The notes beneath the pieces were generated by a model that saw only the letters and a program-made list of their open reading frames with translations, was not told the origin of the DNA and made no database searches. A program made the translations under genes and the position numbers. From Erythrobacter ani (GTDB taxonomy: Bacteria; Pseudomonadota; Alphaproteobacteria; Sphingomonadales; Sphingomonadaceae), in assembly GCF_019204025.1 (NCBI RefSeq), contig NZ_JAGSPB010000002.1:1054001-1118000 (forward strand): a stretch of DNA of 64,000 bases, read 5' to 3'. Positions 26,381-34,524 of the stretch are shown here, one piece after another. The stretch's first letter is position 1. Each line of letters opens with the position of its first letter.

Positions 26381-27490
26381 TCAGTTTGGGCTTCTCGTCC
26401 TGAGCGCCGCTTTTAAATGATCGACGACTTTTTGCGCGTTGGAATCGAAGGCTTCGCCGGAGAATTTCCTCAGGACGGTTTCCCTGGCCACCGCGCCAGC
26501 GGAGTGAAGAGAGCTGGGATCGCGAAGCATTTCGCGCAGCGCGCGCGCCAGATCGTCGATCTCGCCTGTGCGGACGACACTGCCAAATTCAGGTTCGGTC
26601 GTGATCGCCATTTCCCCGGTGTCGGAGACGATCACGGGCAATCCGGCCTGCATCGCTTCGTGCGCGGCGATGCAGAACCCTTCGCGGCGCGAGGGTTGAA
26701 GGTACAAATGCAACCCCGCGAGGAACTCTCCCGGGTCGTTTATGAAACCGGCAAAGTGGATATCTGCGATGTGAACCTCACTCGCGGCCAAACGCAATTC
26801 GGCCTCATCGCCGCCAGTTCCTGCAATCGAGATCTCGATCGGAACCGGGGGCTGCCAACCATCCCGCTGAAGAAGCAGCAACGCTTCGATCAATAGGTCG
26901 TAGCCCTTTGCGGGATGGAGTCGCCCTAGGCTGCCGAGCCGCAGAGTTTCGCCTGCGCGCCAAGGGATTGCGCGCGCCGCGTCCGGGTCGGCTGCGAATA
27001 TGGGCCAGGTGAGGCATTGGTCGGCGGGCACAGCCAGTCGGTCGCGCGTCAGTTTGGCGACTTCATTGCTGTCCGAGACCCAAAGATCGGATTTGCCTGC
27101 CCGCCAGCGCAGCAGGCGCTCATTCCAGGGCTTCAGGAAGGCGTTATGCTGCCAGCTGGCAATCGGCATGTTCATGCGGTTGGCGACGATCTGGCCCAGC
27201 AGGGTCGCCCGCGTGAGAGAGGTGAAGAGGGCATGCGCGCCAAGCGCGCGCGCCTGCCGGTCAATCCAGCGCAGGGCGGCTAGGTGGTCCTTATCTCCGC
27301 GCTCGCGAATGACAGTTTCCAGACCTGCCGCCGTTAGCGCAGGCAGCGCTTTTCCGTTTCGCCGCGTCAAGGCTAGCACTGTGGTTTCTGCTCCTGCCGC
27401 ATTCAACGCCTGAACGATGCGGGGAAGCGGGGTCTGTGCTCCGCCTCCCTCCATCGAATTGATGACATAGGCGATTTTGAAACCTGCCAT
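26381..27490 (-). CDS. Glycosyltransferase family 4-type
   Basis: GT-B glycosyltransferase of 369 residues. The N-terminal IAYVINSMEGGGAQ is a typical donor-side loop; LGSLGRLHPAKGYDLLIEAL and the C-terminal PSRREGFCIAAHEAMQAGLPVIVSDTG (EX7E-type) mark the nucleotide-sugar domain. Start is the ATG at 27490, with the start two bases after the stop of the upstream gene; the frame is open upstream but lacks domain sequence. Likely cytoplasmic face of the inner membrane, in surface polysaccharide or glycolipid synthesis; sugar unknown. Confidence 0.88.
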   Translation of the reverse strand: MAGFKIAYVINSMEGGGAQTPLPRIVQALNAAGAETTVLALTRRNGKALPALTAAGLETVIRERGDKDHLAALRWIDRQARALGAHALFTSLTRATLLGQIVANRMNMPIASWQHNAFLKPWNERLLRWRAGKSDLWVSDSNEVAKLTRDRLAVPADQCLTWPIFAADPDAARAIPWRAGETLRLGSLGRLHPAKGYDLLIEALLLLQRDGWQPPVPIEISIAGTGGDEAELRLAASEVHIADIHFAGFINDPGEFLAGLHLYLQPSRREGFCIAAHEAMQAGLPVIVSDTGEMAITTEPEFGSVVRTGEIDDLARALREMLRDPSSLHSAGAVARETVLRKFSGEAFDSNAQKVVDHLKAALRTRSPN

Positions 27491-27492
27491 GG

Positions 27493-28665
27493 TCAGGCCT
27501 TTTCGCGCGCAAGAAGATCGGCGATCGCATCGGCGGCCCGCTCGGAAGGAGCAATATCGGAGAGGTCGAATGTGTAGCTGACAAGCTCTTGCTGCGAAGC
27601 ATGGTATTTCGCGCCGACATCTCGCCAATCGGGCAGCATCGACACCAATTCGCCGACCGACTGGATCACCGGGCCGGTTCCCTGGAATGCGGGCGGCTTT
27701 GCCCGCTCGGTCCGGACGGCACCCGCTGTATCAAGGAAGAAAGCCGGACGAGGATCGATTAGAAATTCGTATATCTGGCTCGATGCATCGCCGATATATG
27801 CATCGGCCGATATGGTGTAGCTCATATCGAACAGTCGCGGCCCATCGGTGTCGACAAGAATGTTCGGCGCATCATGGGCCGCGGTGGGGACTGGCGGCGA
27901 TGCTCGCAAGCTTCGATGCTCTGGCGAGAAATGCCAATTCTTCCTGAAGAGCATGACATGCGGGGCAAAGATGCAATTGAATGCCTGTCCCGCGTCGCTC
28001 GCGAACCAGCGCAGCAGGTCGGGTCCGGCATCGTACCAGCTCGACAAATGCGGGTCGAAATGCGGATTGTACAGGAATGTCGGATTGTCGTTTTCGAAAA
28101 ACCTCTGCGTGTTTGAGAAATCGATTCCTTCGAATTTGGGATATCCGACGACTGCAATTTTTTCGGGTTCTACACCGGCAGACACAAATTCATCGCGGAA
28201 TTTGCGGCCCGATACGAGCAGCAAATCGAACTGGGTGTTATCCTGGTGGAACGTCACCGCTCGGTCTCCAGCTCCGTGGGGTATCTTCACGAAAAGGGGT
28301 GCGTTGACGGGTTCGATGTATTGCTTGATCCGCAAGAAGGTCCGCTCGCTGCTGACGATGACATCGCAGCTCTCGAAAAGACCGGCATGCGTTCGCAGTC
28401 GCAGCAGCCTGCTCGCCGGAAACAGCTTGTCACCCACGGCAGTAAGGGCTTCCGCTACCTTGCCGAGGGTCAATTCGACCCAGGTGAGCGCGCGCGCCGC
28501 CTCGGCATTGATCGCTTGTTCGATATGCACCCGCAGCGAAGGCGTGCTGTAAGCGACAATGACGGAGATTTGGTCGCGGCTTATCGCCAGTTTTGCGGCG
28601 ATCCTTGCCAGATGTGCGACCTGATGCGGGGCATCATGGTTGAAAAGAAAGAGCGCACGCTGCAT
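27493..28665 (-). CDS. Putative CDP-glycerol glycerophosphotransferase-like or GT-B transferase
   Basis: About 390 residues, not firmly recognised. Features suggestive of the TagB/TagF-type family: VKIPHGAGDRAV (HG motif), VSGRKFRDEF, KIAVVGYPKFEGID, TFLYNPHFDPHL, and near the C-terminus YIGDASSQIYEFL, which resembles the SDYSSxxFE motif. Such enzymes transfer glycerol-phosphate or related units to surface polymers. The start is unclear: ATG at 28665 gives MQRALFLFNHDAPH, ATG at 28680 and TTG at 28713 are in frame. It directly precedes the glycosyltransferase gene in the same direction. Confidence 0.6.
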   Translation of the reverse strand: MQRALFLFNHDAPHQVAHLARIAAKLAISRDQISVIVAYSTPSLRVHIEQAINAEAARALTWVELTLGKVAEALTAVGDKLFPASRLLRLRTHAGLFESCDVIVSSERTFLRIKQYIEPVNAPLFVKIPHGAGDRAVTFHQDNTQFDLLLVSGRKFRDEFVSAGVEPEKIAVVGYPKFEGIDFSNTQRFFENDNPTFLYNPHFDPHLSSWYDAGPDLLRWFASDAGQAFNCIFAPHVMLFRKNWHFSPEHRSLRASPPVPTAAHDAPNILVDTDGPRLFDMSYTISADAYIGDASSQIYEFLIDPRPAFFLDTAGAVRTERAKPPAFQGTGPVIQSVGELVSMLPDWRDVGAKYHASQQELVSYTFDLSDIAPSERAADAIADLLAREKA

Positions 28666-28832
28666 TGCAATATGGTCCATAGACAGCGCGGTCGCCGGTG
28701 CCAACTTCAACAATTCCGGCGAGTGGATGGGCAGTTGGTTCAGCTATGCGCAAAGTAAGGTGCGGCTAGGGATTTCGAGTGAATTCGAAATCGTTGGCTG
28801 ATGCTGCTGATATTGGAAGGTAGACGAAACCT

Positions 28833-29597
28833 GTGACTGTAAGAGCGTTGGTCCTTGCTGGCTCGAGGCCAGGTGTCGATCTCTTGGCCGAGAGCGAGAA
28901 TGTCCCGCACAAGGCATTGATAGAGCTTGTCGGCGAAACCATGCTTGCGCGTGTCATCGCAGCATTGAAAGACAGCAGCGTCGAAGAAATTCTGGTTGCG
29001 AGCAACGATCCTGCGGTCGCGCGGGCGGCGACGGAATTGGGCGCGACGCCGGTTTCAGCCGAGGATGGGCCCAGCGCGACGGTCCTTTCGACCGTCAGAC
29101 GGTTCGGTGCACCCCTGATCGTGACGACATCCGATCATGGCTTGCTGCAAGGCGACTGGGTCGACCTGCTTATCCGTCAGACGCGCCACGATTACGACAT
29201 GGGCATCATGCTTGCCAGTTGCGACCTGATCAAAGCCGAGCTTCCGCACAGCAAGCGAACCTATCTCAGGTTTTCGGACGGCAATTGGTCGGGCTGCAAT
29301 CTGTTCTTTCTCAAGACCGACCGGGCTGCGTCGGCGATCGAGCTTTGGAGCATGGTCGAAAAGGACCGGAAGAAACCCTGGAAAATCGCGGCGCGCCTTG
29401 GTCCCGGGACCCTAATGTCGATGCTTATGGGCCGCCTCTCCGTCGGAACCGCCATCGGGCGTCTAGGCGATCAGGTCGATGCGAAGGTTGGAGTTGTCCC
29501 CGCGCCAAGCGGGCTGGCGGCGGTCGATGCAGACACGCGGCTCGATCTCGCCGACATGCGCAGCCTGCTCGAACAGCGCGAAGCTCTGGCAGTCTGA
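28833..29597 (+). CDS. NTP transferase domain protein
   Basis: 254-residue nucleotidyltransferase of the GT-A/MobA-like fold. The N-terminal RALVLAGSRPGVDLLA with HKALIELVGETMLARV forms the nucleotide loop, ILVASNDP the next strand, and LIVTTSDHGLL carries the metal-binding Asp. It starts with GTG and is divergent from the two transferase genes, suggesting it makes an activated donor (CDP-alcohol or nucleotide sugar) for a surface or lipid polymer. That link is inference only. Confidence 0.75.
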   Translation: MTVRALVLAGSRPGVDLLAESENVPHKALIELVGETMLARVIAALKDSSVEEILVASNDPAVARAATELGATPVSAEDGPSATVLSTVRRFGAPLIVTTSDHGLLQGDWVDLLIRQTRHDYDMGIMLASCDLIKAELPHSKRTYLRFSDGNWSGCNLFFLKTDRAASAIELWSMVEKDRKKPWKIAARLGPGTLMSMLMGRLSVGTAIGRLGDQVDAKVGVVPAPSGLAAVDADTRLDLADMRSLLEQREALAV

Positions 29598-29716
29598 CAT
29601 CCGGACCCTGCGTCCCTAAAGAAAGTCGGATCGTAGCTCCTTTTCGCGAGGACACTTGCGTCTCGCCGCGATGTAAGCCAGCTTCAATTGCGAGCGGGTA
29701 GGGGAGTACGCGTTTC

Positions 29717-30352
29717 ATGGGATTGGCCGATTGGTACGATGCGCACATAATGCCGCGCCTGGTGACCTGCGCATGCAGTCAGGGGCAGGTGATGAAGCGC
29801 CGTTCGCAGCTCGTGCCGCTGGCGAAAGGTGACGTGTTCGAGCTTGGCTGCGGCGGCGGGATCAACCAGCAGTTCTACAATGCCAGCGAGGTGACAAGCT
29901 ATGCAGGGATCGACCCGCATGGCGGCTTGCTCGATCAGACGAGGGCGGCGGCGCAGGCGAAAGGGTGGCCAGCAGATATCCGTCAGGGCATCGGTGAAGA
30001 GATACCTTTTCCCGACGGCTTCTTCGATAATGTGGTTTGCACTTTCACCCTGTGCTCGGTCGAGGATCCTGCGCGTGTCCTTTCAGAAATGCGGCGGATC
30101 CTGCGGCCCGGTGGAAAGGCGCTTTTCCTAGAACATGGGCGCGCGCCCGATACCGGCATAGCCAAATGGCAGGACCGGATCGAACCGGTGTGGAAGCGCT
30201 TGGCAGGTGGGTGCCACCTGACGCGGCCTATCGGGTCCGCATTTCGCGGTGCGGGATTCGAGGTCGAACCGCTAGGCCAGGGCTACCTGCCCAAAGCCCC
30301 CAAATTTGCAGGTTGGAACGAGTGGGGTGTGGCGCGCAAGCCGGGCGTGTAA
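29717..30352 (+). CDS. Class I SAM-dependent methyltransferase
   Basis: 211-residue methyltransferase. Motif I is VFELGCGGGINQQFY, motif II GIDPHGG, then IPFPDGFFDNVVCTFTLCSVED and the post-motif RILRPGGKALFLEHG, as in the Methyltransf_11 family (UbiE-like or phosphatidylethanolamine methyltransferase-like). Substrate is unknown. It lies 119 bases after the NTP transferase gene on the same strand and converges with rne. Confidence 0.85.
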   Translation: MGLADWYDAHIMPRLVTCACSQGQVMKRRSQLVPLAKGDVFELGCGGGINQQFYNASEVTSYAGIDPHGGLLDQTRAAAQAKGWPADIRQGIGEEIPFPDGFFDNVVCTFTLCSVEDPARVLSEMRRILRPGGKALFLEHGRAPDTGIAKWQDRIEPVWKRLAGGCHLTRPIGSAFRGAGFEVEPLGQGYLPKAPKFAGWNEWGVARKPGV

Positions 30353-30394
30353 TCACCGCCTGCCTCGCGCGCCAGATCCAATTAGATCAGACGA

Positions 30395-33106
30395 TCACTC
30401 GCCGAACGTGCGCTGCCACCAGCCACGTTTTTTCGGGCCGGTAGAGAGATCCTCGGCAGATCCCTCAGCAGGCATGCTGACAGTTTCTGCTGGAGCACTT
30501 TCTTCGGCTTTAGGTTTGGCCCGCGATTTCCGCTTCGGCTTTTCCTCTGCAGGAGCCTCGGCAGCCGGTTCGCCCGCTTCTGTCACGGGTTCCTCGACCT
30601 TTTTCTTGCGCGGAGCACGCTTGCGCTTCGGCTTCTCTTCAGCCTCCGGTGCACTTGCAGGAGCGGTGTCAGCAGCGCTGTCATCCGAAGTTTTGGCTTC
30701 GGCATCGTCTGCTTTCTTCTTGCGCGGAGCACGCTTGCGCTTGGGCTTCTCCGCGGGTGCATCCTCTTGTACGTCGGCCATCGCCCCAGCGGTTTCCGGC
30801 GCATCGTCCGGCCCCGCCACGACGGTCATGTCTTCCTTGACCTGCTCTGAAATCTCTTCGAGATTCTTCGCATCTTCTTCGGTGACAGTCTCGTCGCTTG
30901 GTTTGCGGCGGCCACGCCCCCCGCGCCTGCGACGACGTTTCGGCTTTTCGTCACTGTCGCCATTGGAATCGTCATGACTGGAGGAGGCGTCGTCTTCCTG
31001 CTCGTCGTCGTTGCCACGGTCGTCGGAGCCATCCGCGCCTTCATCCTCGCGCTTCTTGCCGCGACCGCGTCCGCCTCTCCGCCGGCGGCGGCGTTTCTTC
31101 CTCGGCTGATCGTCATCCTCGTCGAAGCTCTCTTCTTCGGGAATGTCGTCCTCCTCATAATCGTCGTCATCGTCGTCGACTATGGGCTCAAATTTCGGCG
31201 CTTCGGTTGGGCGTGGCCCTGCGCTCGAAACGGTCATCTTCGCGCCTTCGTCTTCGCCCTCTGGGATGACTTCGATCGTGACGCCGTAACGCTCCTCGAT
31301 TTCGACAAGCTCGGTCCGCTTTTCGTTGAGCATGTAGATCGCCGCTTCGGTGCTTGCCGCGAGCTTGATAATGGTGCCTTTGCCCTTGGCCGCTTCGTCT
31401 TCGATAAGACGCAGTGCCGAAAGGCCTGCGGATGATGCGGTGCGGACGAGCCCGGTGCCATCGCAGTGCGGACATTCACGGGTGGTCGCCTCGAGCACGC
31501 CGGTGCGAAGGCGCTGGCGGCTCATTTCCATCAGGCCGAAACCTGAGATGCGGCCCACCTGGATGCGCGCGCGGTCGGACTTGAGCGCGTCCTTCATAGC
31601 CTTCTCGACTTTGCGAATATTGGAATTGTATTCCATGTCGATGAAGTCGATCACGACAAGGCCAGCCATGTCGCGCAGTCTCAATTGACGCGCGATCTCG
31701 CGCGCCGCCTCGAGATTGGTGTGGAGCGCTGTCTGTTCGATCCCGTGCTCTTTGGTAGAACGGCCCGAGTTGATATCGATCGAGACCAGCGCCTCGGTCG
31801 GGTTGATGATCAGATAGCCGCCCGATTTGAGCTGAACCATCGGATCGTACATCGCCCGCAGCTGATCCTCGGCGCCGTAGCGCTGGAACATCGGCACCGG
31901 ATCGCTGTACGCTTTCACGCGCCGTGCATGGCTCGGCATGAGCATTTTCATGAAGGACTTGGCCGATTTGTAGCCTTCCTCGCCTTCGACGATGACTTCT
32001 TCGATCTCGCGATTGTAGATGTCGCGGATCGCACGTTTGATCAGATCGCTGTCGGAATGGACTAGGCTAGGCGCGGTGGACGACAGGGTTTTCTGCCTGA
32101 TTTCATCCCACAGTCGCGCGAGGTAATCGAAATCGCGCTTGATCTCGGTCTTGGTACGGCTGAGACCAGCGGTGCGCACGATCAGGCCCATTGTCTTGGG
32201 CAAAGACAGGTCGGAAACTACCTGCTTCAAACGCTTGCGATCGCTGGTGGAGTTGATTTTCCGGCTGATGCCGCCGCCGTGCGAGCTGTTCGGCATGAGC
32301 ACGGTGTAGCGTCCGGCAAGGCTGAGATACGTGGTAAGGGCCGCGCCCTTGTTCCCGCGCTCTTCCTTTACAACCTGGACCAGCAGGACCTGGCGGCGAT
32401 TGATGACGTCCTGAATCTTGTAGCGGCGACGTAGCGCCATGCGCTTGGCGCGCACTTCGTCGACTTCCTTGGCGCGGCTGCGACCGCCGGAGCCCTTGCT
32501 TCCCTTGCCGCCCTTACCCTGGCGGCGACGTCCACGCCCTCGGCCACGCCCACGGCGGGGCTTGTCGTCGTTTCGCTCTTCGTCGCCGTCACCTTCATCG
32601 TCGTCGTCATCATCGTCTTCGTCATCATCGGAATCGTCCGATGTACCGTCTTCGATGGTGGAGACTTTTTCTTTCTCGCTGGTGTCGATCTCTTCCAGAC
32701 CATCTTCGGCGAGGTCTTCGGCAAGCGCCTCTGCGCTCTCGTCCTCGGCGTCGTATTCGTCACCGGGAGCGATGCCTTCGGCTTCTTCCTCGTCGCGAAG
32801 GCGTGCTTCTTCTTCAGCCGCTTCCGCTTCTTCAGCGAGCAGGGCTTCGCGATCCGATTGCGGGATCTGATAGTAGTCGGGGTGGATTTCGCTGAATGCG
32901 AGGAACCCGTGACGGTTTCCGCCGAAATCGACGAAAGCTGCCTGTAGTGATGGTTCTACCCTTGTAACTTTGGCGAGGTAGATATTGCCTTTGATCTGCT
33001 TGTGTTCGGCAGATTCGAAATCAAATTCCTCAATCCGGTTGCCTTTGAGGACCGCCACCCGGGTTTCTTCCGAGTGGCGCGCATCGATTAGCATGCGCGT
33101 TGCCAT
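30395..33106 (-). CDS. rne: Ribonuclease E/G
   Basis: 903-residue endoribonuclease for mRNA decay and rRNA/tRNA processing. The S1 domain begins at GNIYLAKVTRVEPSLQAAFVDFG and is split by an insert of about 130 residues (about 90-215), first strongly acidic, then RG/GK-rich, before it resumes at KIQDVINRRQVLLVQV. The catalytic region has SIDINSG and VIDFIDM with the two metal-binding Asp, and the zinc link is CPHCDGTG. The C-terminal 270 residues are disordered with alternating acidic and KPKRKR-type basic blocks, ending in GWWQRTFGE. Such tails recruit degradosome partners. A leader of several hundred bases precedes it. Confidence 0.95.
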   Translation of the reverse strand: MATRMLIDARHSEETRVAVLKGNRIEEFDFESAEHKQIKGNIYLAKVTRVEPSLQAAFVDFGGNRHGFLAFSEIHPDYYQIPQSDREALLAEEAEAAEEEARLRDEEEAEGIAPGDEYDAEDESAEALAEDLAEDGLEEIDTSEKEKVSTIEDGTSDDSDDDEDDDDDDDEGDGDEERNDDKPRRGRGRGRGRRRQGKGGKGSKGSGGRSRAKEVDEVRAKRMALRRRYKIQDVINRRQVLLVQVVKEERGNKGAALTTYLSLAGRYTVLMPNSSHGGGISRKINSTSDRKRLKQVVSDLSLPKTMGLIVRTAGLSRTKTEIKRDFDYLARLWDEIRQKTLSSTAPSLVHSDSDLIKRAIRDIYNREIEEVIVEGEEGYKSAKSFMKMLMPSHARRVKAYSDPVPMFQRYGAEDQLRAMYDPMVQLKSGGYLIINPTEALVSIDINSGRSTKEHGIEQTALHTNLEAAREIARQLRLRDMAGLVVIDFIDMEYNSNIRKVEKAMKDALKSDRARIQVGRISGFGLMEMSRQRLRTGVLEATTRECPHCDGTGLVRTASSAGLSALRLIEDEAAKGKGTIIKLAASTEAAIYMLNEKRTELVEIEERYGVTIEVIPEGEDEGAKMTVSSAGPRPTEAPKFEPIVDDDDDDYEEDDIPEEESFDEDDDQPRKKRRRRRRGGRGRGKKREDEGADGSDDRGNDDEQEDDASSSHDDSNGDSDEKPKRRRRRGGRGRRKPSDETVTEEDAKNLEEISEQVKEDMTVVAGPDDAPETAGAMADVQEDAPAEKPKRKRAPRKKKADDAEAKTSDDSAADTAPASAPEAEEKPKRKRAPRKKKVEEPVTEAGEPAAEAPAEEKPKRKSRAKPKAEESAPAETVSMPAEGSAEDLSTGPKKRGWWQRTFGE
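30604..30751 (-). repeat. Direct repeat pair in the rne tail
   Basis: Two nearly identical 34-base blocks at 30604-30637 and 30718-30751 (one mismatch) lie 114 bases apart. They encode two copies of the basic motif EKPKRKRAPRKKK in the C-terminal tail of RNase E, probably a duplication expanding an RNA- or partner-binding patch. Confidence 0.75.
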
Positions 33107-33557
33107 TCAATATTCTCCAAACGTCCTCTCGCAGGACCATGGGCGCTCGCGCGGCCAGGGGTCGATGGGAGGGACGCAAATTATGTGATGAGATGACACG
33201 CTTTGTCAGCGTGCCGTTTGTTGCATTCGCATCTCGCCGGAAAGCCGAGGAGCCTGCGATATTCGTGTCTGCTGTGTGAGACGTGCGGATAATGTCCGCC
33301 CTACGGCCCGCATGATCGCCTGCGCCATAAGCGCGCTGCGACATCATTTGCGAGGAGAACCGTCTCGTCACTGCATCAACCTGTTAGCGGTTCCGGGCGG
33401 TCAATAGCCGGTTGGAACCGTGCGGGAGAAAAATCGGTGCCCAAGGCATCCTGCCGATACGACAACCGATGTTTCAGTGCTTTGTTGCTAGCACCGTGGG
33501 TTTCGTCCCGCAACTCTATTGCGTTGAAGGAGAGCAACATCCTAAGCACCCAACGCA
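33107..33557. promoter_or_regulatory. Divergent region between rne and the amidase gene; likely rne leader
   Basis: 451 bases with no convincing ORF, the largest gene-free stretch of the window. It must hold promoters for rne and for the amidase/PBP1A genes. One perfect six-pair hairpin CACGCT (33197-33202) / AGCGTG (33208-33213) with loop TTGTC is seen. In enterobacteria the long rne leader mediates autoregulation by RNase E cleavage; a comparable leader is possible here but nothing recognisable as that element was found. A small RNA cannot be excluded. Confidence 0.4.
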
Positions 33558-34439
33558 ATGAGCATTCGGACGCTCCTTTTGCTGATCGTCGCCGTGCCCG
33601 CACTCCTGCTGGGCGGAGCGTTTGCTTTGGGCCAGAAGATTCCGATCCCAGAATGGGGTCGCGACTACGTCCTCAGTTTTCTCGTTAACCAGGATGCACC
33701 CGATTTTCGGCTGCCGGAGGTGCAAGGACCAAGCGATCCGACACGGCCTCTGGTGGTTATTGATGCCGGTCACGGAGGCCGCGATTACGGTGCGGTCGGC
33801 GAGGATATTCGCGAAAAGGACGTGGTGCTTTCCATCGCGTCAACCGTTCGGGACATCCTGATCGATGCGGGCGGGATCAGGGTTGCCATGACTCGTGACG
33901 GCGATGATCTGGTGCCGCTCGAGTATCGCCCGGAAATAGCGCGCGAACTTGGGGCTGACCTGTTCATTTCCATTCATGCCGATTCGGGCGGCAGTTACAG
34001 CGATGTGTCGGGCGCGAGCGTGTATACGCTCTCCAACGAAGCATCGAGCGACGCTGCGGCACGGTTTGCCTCACGGGAAAACGATGCCGACCGCGTAAAC
34101 GGTATCAGTATCGACGGGGAAAGCGCGGAGGTCAGCGCGATCCTTGTCGAATTGTCTCAGGCCCGGACGCAGGAGGATGCAGCGGAATTCGCTTCATTGA
34201 TAACGCGCGAGGGCGAGGGGACGATCGCATTTCATCCGACTGCCCGGCGGTCGGCATCGCTTATTGTGCTTCAGGCGCCGGATGTCCCGTCCGTGCTGTT
34301 CGAAAGCGGGTTCGTAACAAACGATACGGACCGCGCGCGCCTCTCGACCGAAGAAGGGCGAAGGCAGTATGCAGAGGTGCTCGCGCAGGCGATCCGTGTG
34401 TATTTCGCGCGTCGGGCAGAACCACGAGCCGAGCCATGA
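33558..34439 (+). CDS. N-acetylmuramoyl-L-alanine amidase
   Basis: Zinc amidase (Amidase_3) of 293 residues that splits peptide stems from peptidoglycan during cell separation. An N-terminal hydrophobic helix (about 4-24) is a signal peptide or anchor. Zinc ligands fit His in DAGHGG, Glu in REKDVVL or just before it, and His in FISIHAD; the catalytic Glu is in VLFESGFVTN. No AMIN or LysM domain is visible, so it is a compact AmiC-type enzyme. It is followed after 85 bases by PBP1A, a common cell-wall pairing. Confidence 0.92.
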   Translation: MSIRTLLLLIVAVPALLLGGAFALGQKIPIPEWGRDYVLSFLVNQDAPDFRLPEVQGPSDPTRPLVVIDAGHGGRDYGAVGEDIREKDVVLSIASTVRDILIDAGGIRVAMTRDGDDLVPLEYRPEIARELGADLFISIHADSGGSYSDVSGASVYTLSNEASSDAAARFASRENDADRVNGISIDGESAEVSAILVELSQARTQEDAAEFASLITREGEGTIAFHPTARRSASLIVLQAPDVPSVLFESGFVTNDTDRARLSTEEGRRQYAEVLAQAIRVYFARRAEPRAEP

Positions 34440-34524
34440 GCCGTTCAGGAAACCTGTGGTTTGTTAAAACCGTTCTCGAAGTCGCTGGCAAGTGTGCTGC
34501 GACCCGTGCTAACTGCCGCGCGAA

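Noticed and set aside
32439..32870. Serine-rich plus-strand ORF
   Set aside because: It is the complement of the Asp/Glu- and RG-coding insert in rne; the Ser-run is a by-product.
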